Of a DNA stretch of 64,000 nt, positions 55,864-64,000 are shown one piece after another. Location of the stretch: assembly GCA_029448655.1 (NCBI GenBank), contig JACCLO010000045.1, positions 28,616-92,615 of the forward strand, given 5' to 3'. This DNA is from Wolfiporia cocos. Lineage: Eukaryota; Basidiomycota; Agaricomycetes; Polyporales; Phaeolaceae. Numbering within the stretch: the first letter of the stretch is position 1; each line of letters begins with the position of its first letter. The position numbers and the translations under genes are program-made. The notes beneath the pieces are model-generated. The model did no database searches. It saw nothing but the letters and a program-made list of their open reading frames with translations, and was not told where the DNA came from.

Positions 55864-57428
55864 TCAACATACATATCTATCACCGTGATCACACCCTGTG
55901 AACATCCTTGCACACATCAAATATGTAGTCATAGCATGATCATGCTTGCCCTCATGTGCAAATACTAGTGAGAAATGCTCCACTTCCACTTCAGCGACTG
56001 CTGATGAGTACTGGAAAGAAAGCTCAGTACTTTGGAAGGAAGATACATCACCATGCATACCAATGCTCATGCTGGTCCGATTCAGTGAATACTGGTTGGA
56101 ATGAATGTCAGCTGGGTAGCAAAGACAGTGCCACAATGTACCTTGAAATCATCACCGTTGAAGATAAGGATATCTCCGTGCTCTAGGGTCACGAGGAGTA
56201 CCGGCCCCTCCCTTTTGACAGATTTCGTAATGGAGTCTGTGATTTGAGCAACTTGCATATCCAGAATGCTCACACTGTTACTCGGCGCTGGGACATCGGA
56301 ATCGTCTATGTCCATAGGCCCGCATGAGTCGTTAGCTCCGTGCGGGAGTTCCTTCTTAGGAGATCCACGCTCTGCGACGGTGATTGGCAGAAGCTGCTGT
56401 ACACCTGGAGCTAATGATTTGGGGCGCATCGACAACTCTGCATCGGCGCCGAGGTACATCATGTATACAGGGGAATTTTTCGCAGCAAGCACGTTCTGGC
56501 ACAACTTCTGTCTTGGGGAAAGCCATGAATAGTAAATTCAGAACTCACCTTCTTTGAGCCAGGGAGAACCCAAGCCAAGTAATTCATTTCTGTCCCCCTC
56601 CTTCAGCGGCCAAGCGGCTTTGAAGCAGTGCGTGTGCTTGCAATATACAGAGCGGGGCATGTGTCGTGGCCGCTGTCGTATCTTGATTGTTGAATGAGCA
56701 GGTGTAATAGGCCTCTGCGGACGCACAGAATGTTTTAGAATCAATACATACGCACCGCTGTCCGTGCTCACCTTTAAAGGAACCCTTGCTATCCTGGAGC
56801 AATGACAATTCAACTTTCGTCAGCATCTCTCTGAAGAGCCTGGTCGGCTGCTCCTGCAACTCTGCCCCGTTACAGGTATAAATAAATAAATAAATAAGCT
56901 TGGCAGAGACGCCATCCTTTGTCATATACGCTAAACGCGAGCCATCAGCAACGTCCGTTACGGTGGTTTGACACGCTCGGACGGCCTGTCACACGACAAT
57001 GTCACTGGAGAAATACCACGGGAATTATGCATGGTATGAACATCCGCAGGAGGTATACAGTTGCTTTCCTGCGCGAATGTATGAGTGCTTGCTTCGGCCG
57101 CCTCTGGTAGGCACACTCACTGAGCATCCGCTACACAGTTAATACCATAAATTTCGCTGAGCATTCAGTTTTCCACACTTTACGCATTGCCTTCCGCCAT
57201 GATAGCTTGTGGCCGAGATGCCATACTCGAAGTCGGCATCCATTTGATGATTTGGTGAAGAATGGGGAGGAAGAAAGTGGAAAGGATTGAACATGATATT
57301 AGGGTCTGTCTGGTCTGCTCCGATGGAAGGAGGGGCCTGCCACCAGGGATCAGCACTCCGATCCACCGTTTCGCTACCGGGTACCCAATCGAAAGTGAAT
57401 TGCCACGAAAATAGTTCTTGACCAGCAT
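55864..57428 (-). CDS. Multi-exon gene, possibly a double-stranded beta-helix (AlkB-like) protein
   Basis: From right to left: a Pro-rich piece ending in RQCVKCGKLNAQRNLW (57190-57140, a half zinc knuckle); ELQEQPTRLFREMLTKVELS (about 56850); LLGLGSPWLKEGEF (about 56560); KSLAPGVQQLLPITVAERGS (about 56420); then VTLEHGDILIFNGDDFK (56190-56140), joined across a ~50-nt GT-AG intron to YSLNRTSMSIGMHGD. The HGDxxxFxGDDFxY...R pattern resembles the closing strands of Fe(II)/2-oxoglutarate dioxygenases, but the usual second His is Tyr. Exon boundaries are only partly resolved and the gene may be decayed. Treat the family as tentative. Confidence 0.35.
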
Positions 57429-58328
57429 CGTTTCTCCCCTGTCATTTGTTCAGCATGCCATCGAAAGGTACCCACGTAGATATCGATGAGATACCATGTT
57501 TATGGATTTGATTCCAAAGAAACCCAGGTGTGTACAGCCATATTGTTCGCGGAGACTGAATGGCGCCGATTCGAAGACTCTGCACAGCACGATGCAATCC
57601 GGACTATCACTTTTGTGGCTGTCCAATAGAACCTTAGCTTCGGGTGGTGGGCTGATCGGCCGGTTTGAACGACGCGAAGATGTCGGGACTGCACTGTTGA
57701 GATAGCTCCGGTGCTTTGTTGGTCAGCGTGCTCGGATCATGTCTGGGTTGCAGTTTAAAACTCCCAGAGGTCGAAACATGAGCAGTACATCATTGCAATA
57801 GAACCTAACCAGAATGATGCAGAATCGGAGGCACCAAGGAGGAGTCTGACTTGGATATCGTGGTGATTTTGATGGGGTTGATGATCAAAGGGATTCGATT
57901 CTCGTTGACATCCGTCATGATCATAGATGGCAGAGGACGATCTTGGTGATAGAGTACGTGCCCGTCGCCGTGATTGGCATGCACATTTTCAGACTGATGT
58001 GTCTGTCGGAGATGGACAACGGCAGCTAGCCAGAGCTTGGCGGTCTATGGCTAGTACAATGCGCAATTGTACCGGATCAAAGCGCAATTGCTACGTAGGC
58101 GCCGGTGGGCGCATTCCTGGGAAGTCATAAAACACGGACGGCCCGACAAGTCCGGTTCGCTGCCGCTACGTTTGTGGCGGCCACGGTGATATGTGTCCGC
58201 TATTGCTATCTGGGCAGCTTAAGTGCAAGTATGGATCGAAAAATGACGCGGCGCCGTCTTTTCCACACTCGTGCGTGTGATCACACAAGTACAGAACCGC
58301 TTACTTGTCAAAGGATGTACCCGACATA
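57429..58328. other. No recognisable gene
   Basis: Sequence between the possible DSBH gene and the MSH4 stop codon. Only short overlapping frames without motifs. Confidence 0.4.
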
Positions 58329-61300
58329 CTACATGGTATCACGGAGGACCTGCATGATCTCCTTCTGGAATCGAGCAAGATGAGCAGCCAACTCTTCATC
58401 GGGTAGCGAGGAATGATCGAGCGCTTGCGTGAGTTGGGTCCGTAGCTGAGAGCGGACTGAAAGTAGCACCTGCCATAAGGAGTACATACCCTGAGGAGGG
58501 CCTTGCGCCGTATGGAGACTTTGTTCGAGCGGCTATCCTGCTCCTGGCGTTCCTCCATCTCGCTCAAGGCTTCTGCGACCCGCCTTCCCTCGGCGAGGAC
58601 GTCATTCGGTAGATCGGCAAGTCGGGCAAGATCAAGACCTGGCACAGATGAAACTTAGCTCAGCGTACCACACAATATGTCCAACAAACCGTAGTGGCTC
58701 GTCTGTTCCGGCGCTCCGTCGACAACTCTGTGACGAACAGCAAAGGGCCAAGGTCTCGCAAATGTACGCACCTGTATTGAAAAGTCATGCCAAAGTTCGA
58801 CGTGGATTGGCGTGACCTCTGCGTCAGAAGTTAACAAAGATACACGAAGCGATTGGTATGGAGAACCTGAACGGCAAGATGAAGGCTGACAAGTTCTGTT
58901 AGTAACCGAGATGTAATCATTCAAAACCTACTCACTTGACAACAGATGGCTGGCGCGACAATGTTGTCGTGAGCTCGCTGAAGTGACTACAGGGCCTGTA
59001 AGCAACCCATACATTAGTGATAATGGTACAGGTGCATACGTTGCGAAGAAGACATATGACTAGCAAACCAACGGCATTATCAGTAATGTACAGGGACCGC
59101 AAAATGAGCCGGTACGACCTTGAGTTTGATGAGTTCCTCTGCGATGGCATGCGAGATGCCAACTTCTTCCCTTGGAGAGGTGCCGCGGCCAACTTCGTCG
59201 ATCAGGATGAGAGAATTCTCCGTAGCAATCCCTGGCACAATTTCGGCATCAAGATGATGCTGGTTTCATAGTTAGCTCAAGTTACAAACCAACGATCATC
59301 GCGCAAGATGCCATCTCACTCGCAAATGTGCTCAGGCTCTTTTCGATATCGTCGTCGTTCGATAGCCGAGTCAGGAGTGCATCGTGCAGTCTGCATGATA
59401 CGACATTCAAAGAGGCGGTTTTGGTGATATTTGGAGAAGGTCCGCACCTGAAGCTACCGTACTCAGCAGGAACAAAGCATCCGCACATTGCCATGACTGT
59501 CAGCAGCCCAATCTGCCGCAAGTATATGCTCTTGCCTATGGTCACAGACAATCGGATGTTTGTTGACCATATACGGGCTCGGCGTACCTAACATGCTGCG
59601 TTGAATCAGCATTGAGCGATAGATATGATGAATCAGATGATCAGACGAACTTCGGCCCCTGGACAATTTGAAAAGAGGAAGCCTCGCAGCAATATACATC
59701 ATTCGGTACAAGCGTCCCGGCCGCCTGAACGTTCTCTAGAACAGGATGCTGCCCCGCCTTTATGGCTAAGGTTCCCGTGAACTCGGGACGCACTACACCA
59801 AGTATTAAGTGGTCACTGTTATCTAACTTAGAGGATGCTCACCATAGTCACGCACTAAGAAATCAAAACCAAACCTTACAATCAACATCTCTGTCAGTCT
59901 AGCATTTACAGGACGTACGAATGCTGGCATGCGCAAAAGACCACAACATGTCCACAATGGCAACGGCCTCCGAAGCTTTGTACAGAGCTCCAATGACATC
60001 GACGATCTCGGCGATCAACTCTTGTATAATCCTGGTATGACCTGTGAGCCGGGTATTGGAATGCCAACCGGTACTACATACTTGTCACTCATGATCAGCG
60101 TCTCGTCCAGTGCATCCTTCATGCGCGCGTTTCTCTTCTTCTGCTCAAGCTGTGAGCATTCTCACACTGGTAACCTCGTACAGGACTGACCAGCTCGATA
60201 CTAGAAAAGAGCCACCGCTTTCTCTGAGCTGTCACATTCACAAAGCCTCTAGGTAGCTCCCCTCGGAGATCTGTCTTCTTCAAAGCAAAAACGAAGCCTG
60301 TGTCCTGGTACACTAGACTAAGAGGCAGGTCGTGTTGCTCCGAGAGTTCGCGGTTCAATGCAAATATATCCCCGACATTCTCCTTGTATGTTTCTCGTGC
60401 GACGTCAAGGAGGCGATTGTAGTTTGCCTGATTTGCTGGATTTGAGCATTAACAAATGATGTTAAGGAGGAGGAAACATACCTTGACGGCGTACACACGT
60501 GCATTCACCGCATTCAGGCCGCGCTGTATAGATCCATCGAATCTCAACGAAGGCTGCGTTATTTGGCACGTACTTTCGCTGAAGCTTCTTCTTCATTCAA
60601 TGCTTCGCTAACATGCTGTTCGATTCTTGAAAGTCGCTCGTCAGAGATCATCTACATCGAACAGGCGCTTAGCGCGCATCCAATCTACAATTATATCTCC
60701 AGCACCTACGTCCAGTACGATTCGTAACAGACGGGAGCGGCTGCCTGTCAAGGCTTTCGCGAGAACGGGCATGTTCTTGACTATGTTTCGGAGACTGAGC
60801 ATTTGCGCGACGCGAGCGGCAGCAAGCTTTGCAGTGCTTGTCTCACGCGCCTCGGATGCAGCAAGCTGATGATTCAAATGAGCATTGATACTGTGCATGA
60901 CCTGAAACGGCGAAAGCTTGCCGAGCAGATTAGCTTATCGAAGTCCATATTATGGAGGGACTTGAGCGCGTTCTTCATATTGTCGAAACGATTTCCATTC
61001 TGTATGAGCTCTTTAAGACAGTAAGCCGAAATAGACACATCCATGGAGTTGATAGACCTTCGACGACATCAAGGCGCGCCTCTATAGAAGACTGTCTGCA
61101 GCATTATTAGATCAACTCCGTAACGGTTGCAAAATGAGATACCAGTGATAGGCGCGAGTACATTTGCCCGGAGGAGGCGAGCACCCATTGCAGTGTATGT
61201 ATGATTTAATAGCCTAGGTGTGAATTACTTGAATCGTGGGCATATATTAAGAGACAGAGAGGGTTTACCCAAACATGGAATGGGTGGACCTCTTGAATGA

Positions 61301-62076
61301 GATGCTGCCCACCAGCTCCAAGTTTCGAGCAGTCTCGGGATCTATCATCATGCTGCCTTCTACTTGTACATATCGTATGAGGAGCGAAGAAGGAGCAAAG
61401 CGTAAATTGAGCTTCGACTCTGCATACTCGAATAGCGCGCTAGCTGCAGAGAGCGCGTAATACCTATTAATGTTGTTCAGTATAGTCGCAAGGTTTCGGA
61501 CGCATATACCCACTTGCTGGACACCGCGACAAGAGTTGCAGGCCGCTCATCGTCATCAACTATCAGCTGGTTGACAAAGGCAAGTCCTGCGTTTACAGTT
61601 GCAACGCGAAGCATGTGCTCAGTAGTCATATTGCTCACCAGCATCATCGTTCCAGTATTTTCTCATCACTGGATCGACTGTGGCATCAAACTCTTCGATC
61701 ATGCACTGCACTAGGACCGAAGTCGACGAGGCTTTCTTTCCTCCAGATGCCATAGGTGTATCTATCAGAGATAAAAAGGTGTTTGGGACCAGAATAATGG
61801 ATGGAGAATGCAGATGAAGCTGATGCAGCGTCTTGACATATGTGGGACTGTCCACGAGCTGCGGACCATCATATTGAGCGATGATTCAGTACGAGCTGAC
61901 TACATGCGCACCTGGATAAGGGAAACCCTCCCGGTATCCTTGTCCAATGCAGCAAGGCCGACTTCACGTGACACTCCGCGCCCTTCCAGGACATAGCTGG
62001 CCTCGTGCCTGGATGATGCGGCGGTCTGGGGTCGGGCGGTAGCCGGACGCGACTGGGCTGCCCAGCCGCGTGACAT
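58329..62076 (-). CDS. MSH4: MSH4, meiosis-specific MutS homologue
   Basis: MSH4 pairs with MSH5 to stabilise recombination intermediates and promote meiotic crossovers. Start ATG at 62076 (MSRGWAAQS); exon 1 ends 61912, the intron is 53 nt, and exon 2 is 61858-61639. Conserved segments in order: YVLEGRGVSREVGLAALD, SPTYVKTLHQL, VMRKYWNDDAG, YYALSAASALFEYAESK, MIDPETARNLELVGS, TAMGARLLRANVLAP, RVAQMLSLRNIVKNMP, LSEQHDLPLSLVYQDTG, then Walker A GPNM-(L)-GKS, LTVMAMCGCFVPAEY, RLSNDDDIEKSLSTFASEM, Walker B LILIDEVGRGTSP and FATHFSEL. It ends LARFQKEIMQVLRDTM at TAG 58329-58331. As usual for MSH4 there is no mismatch-binding domain I. Many introns are ~50 nt; several exons are only 8-20 nt. No frameshift is needed, so it appears functional. 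Confidence 0.93.
59040..59059 (-). other. MSH4: 20-nt exon of MSH4
   Basis: TCATATGTCTTCTTCGCAAC is flanked by AG and GT and joins to TCACTTCAGC at 58986, giving SYVFFATHFSEL, the conserved segment after Walker B. A further 19-nt exon (near 58880) encodes LHLAVQ. Confidence 0.7.
59588..59595 (-). other. MSH4: 8-nt microexon encoding part of MSH4 Walker A
   Basis: On the minus strand the upstream exon ends GGGCCGAA at 59651 (GT donor). The microexon CATGTTAG lies between an AG acceptor and a GT donor, and the next exon starts GCAAGAGC at 59535. Joined, they read GPNMLGKS, the Walker A loop, in the frame of flanking MSH4. The introns are 55 and 52 nt. Without the microexon neither frame nor motif works. 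Confidence 0.75.
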
Positions 62077-62394
62077 CGCCGTAGCGGGGTGGGATGAGGC
62101 AGGGCGTGCAAAGCCAGGAAAATATGGGACGAGCGTAGCGATCCAGCGAAAAGGAAAAGGCGCGAGACCGAGGGCGACGACAAATGACGGCGGGTTTGAG
62201 TCCCCGCATGCGATCGATCGACGAGCGGTGCCGAATCTCGGGACATCCTAATAAGGGATCTCAATTGTGCGTACAGGGCAGGTCTGAAACGAATACAATA
62301 CGAGACTCGAGCAACGGGAGGACGTACAGGATTGTGAAAGTTAGTTACATGTGTTATCACGCCCACACCGTCCGCCCTATGCCTTAATTACTGC

Positions 62395-63330
62395 GTCTGT
62401 GTCCATCTTGTCTTCATCCCGCCGCGGTGACAGCGTTGCGGTGCTCGCTCCTCTCGACGTGGTCCCGCTGAACACGAAGCAGCACGCGGCGCTATCGGGC
62501 TGGGACACGCTCCGTGGCCCACGGCGCGTGCTCTACGCCTTGCAGTCAGGTGTCCTGCGTCCCGTTTGCCGCGATCGGTCCCGCATATATAGTAACTCTT
62601 CATATGCACTCGCACTCACCCCCTGGAAGCATCCCTCGCACACGTAGTCTCGCCGACCGTCACGACGCTGCCCGCGATACACCTCTCCACGTCCTTCCCC
62701 TGCGCCCGGGCGCCACACGACGCAAACGGGCAGGCAGACTGGGAGGAGGACGTATCTGCGCTCTTTCAGTAGGCTGGAATGGCATGCCTACACGCACAGC
62801 GGTGAGCTGCGCCATCTCCCTTTCACACGCCGATCTCACCTCACTCACTCGGCCGCGGCAGGCCGCACGCTGGCGACGCTACCGACCCTTACGTTGCCGT
62901 CTACGCGCCGCCCGCGCCGGCGTCCGTCGCAGACGCGGTGCACGTCCGGTGGACCGGCCTCCTCCACACGCCGTTTGTGACTGACGTCGCGACCGCGCTC
63001 ATGTTCATCCCCTTCCCTTCCAATCCCTGCCCTCTCATAGCGGCTCGGTGCTGATTTATTGATATGGTAACTCCGGGCGCCGGGCGCCGGCCACACTTGC
63101 TGCTGTGACCGTGCACGGCGTCCCGACTGTGCCTGCGGCGTATGTTCATGCTGATACTAAGAGGACGGTGCCGCTCGCGCCGTGGGCGGGGTCAGAGGAC
63201 ACGTGATGCTTGCTCCTTGGGAGGAACGAGGAGGGCCGGGAGGAGGAGGACGTGTGGACGCTGGCGGAGACTAGTGTGGGAAAATGGGACGAGCTGGTGG
63301 GTGGGTGATCGAATCCTCCTCCGAACCCCG
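62395..63330 (+). CDS. Unidentified multi-exon coding region
   Basis: GC-rich plus-strand stretches read like protein: VLAPLDVVPLNTKQHAALSG (about 62432-62491), LEWHAYTHSGELRHLPF (about 62772), YVAVYAPPAPASVADAVHVR (about 62895), AAVTVHGVPTVPAAYVHADT (about 63100) and EEEDVWTLAETSVGKWDELV (about 63245). They lie in different frames, so introns are needed; I could not place all splice sites. The family is not recognised. It is divergent from MSH4, sharing the ~300-bp gap at 62077-62394 as a possible bidirectional promoter. Confidence 0.4.
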
Positions 63331-64000
63331 GCCATAGGTTTCGACACTGATCGCAATATTGGTCTCCCACTCGAAGCTCAAGCGCTCACTATCCTCGCCA
63401 ATCGAGACGTCATCCTCGAAGACTTCGAGCAGGTGCGGCACTATTTCACGACGCCCCAGCTTCGCAGGTACCTCCTCTTCGATCAAATGCTTCGCGCCGG
63501 TCCGATCGACCTCGGGGAGTTCGCGCTGCCGGGTGGCTACGAAGCTTTACGGTCGCTATGGGCAGAGGATCTACGGTGCCCTCACCAGTTCTCGGAGTAT
63601 GACTCCACTGCCAACACGACGATCGTTCACGGGCAGCCACTTCCCCCTGGGTTCTTCGATCCGCCGACTACCCCTCACGCCGAGGACAGGGACGCACTCA
63701 CACCAGTGCAGATCGCTACGTGTGCCGGGCCAGCTGTGTTGATTTCTTTTGCACACTCGTCTCGTTGCTGTCAGAGCTGAAAATAACAACGATTCTCGGA
63801 GACCGGCTCGACCCTTCGAGCATCAAGGCTGGTAAGACAACTCCAGGCTCCGACGGCAAAGAAGAGCGTGTTGTTCGAACACTTGGCAGGCGCGAGATCA
63901 GCGCCGAGCTCATTGTACGCATCCTCACTTTTTTGAGAATCAGCATCATGTACTCATGCTATTTTAAGCTACTTTGCACTGGTCAGAAATCTAATTACGA
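63325..64000 (+). CDS. Hypothetical protein, continues past the right edge
   Basis: An open frame includes IGFDTDRNIGLPLEAQAL, ILEDFEQVRHYFTTPQLR and GGYEALRSLWAEDLRCPH up to about 63760. A probable intron follows, after which LKITTILGDRLDPSSIKAG and RVVRTLGRREISAELIVRIL resume in another frame. It may be the same gene as the region before it or a separate one. No family recognised and no stop inside the window that convincingly ends it. Confidence 0.45.

Noticed and set aside
63142..63324. Extension of the right-edge coding region upstream in the same frame
   Set aside because: Arg-rich low-complexity translation typical of an off-frame GC-rich stretch; a neighbouring frame reads more like protein there.

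Overview
The window looks like a transposon-dense region of a mushroom-forming basidiomycete (Agaricomycete). Evidence: a meiotic MSH4 gene split into many small exons by ~50-nt introns, a basidiomycete-style NRPS-like adenylating enzyme, Ty3/gypsy chromovirus elements with embedded dUTPase domains, a MULE transposase, and hAT-type miniature elements. The species is not identifiable from sequence alone. All calls rest on reading motifs, frames, splice signals and target-site duplications (TSDs) by eye; no database search was run.

Layout. 1-5.7 kb: an open Ty3/gypsy element on the minus strand (LTR, primer site, gag, pol with a dUTPase between protease and reverse transcriptase), cut by the left edge. 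5.7-12.8 kb: a coding remnant split by an hAT miniature element that was itself hit by an LTR insertion, then more LTR pieces and a small LTR element. 12.8-35.8 kb: one degenerate plus-strand chromovirus (gag tail, protease, RT, RNase H, integrase, chromodomain, C-terminal dUTPase, 3' LTR). It is broken by a 15.9-kb tandem array of a non-coding LTR element (four LTRs alternating with three ~3.9-kb internals), by a solo LTR in RNase H, and by another in its 3' LTR. 35.8-47.5 kb: a mosaic of solo LTRs, several exactly bounded by 5-bp TSDs, with a minus-strand MULE transposase remnant, a second intact-ended hAT miniature element and a cysteine-rich gene cut by a solo LTR. 47.8-58 kb: decayed or unrecognised host genes (HpcH/HpaI aldolase pseudogene, truncated NRPS-like gene, zinc-ribbon fragment, a small two-exon gene, a possible DSBH-fold gene). 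58.3-62.1 kb: MSH4 on the minus strand, apparently complete, with an 8-nt microexon inside the Walker A loop. 62.4-64 kb: unrecognised plus-strand coding sequence running off the right edge.

The most unusual content: (i) the tandem LTR-internal array, whose internals carry families of short hairpins with compensatory arm changes; (ii) primer sites in two unrelated elements that are complementary to their own predicted RNA 5' ends at the same spacing (self-priming); (iii) a palindrome with covarying arms between the TATA box and predicted start site of a dozen or more divergent LTRs, with nested LTR insertions at its edge; (iv) dUTPase captured at two different positions in Pol in two gypsy elements.
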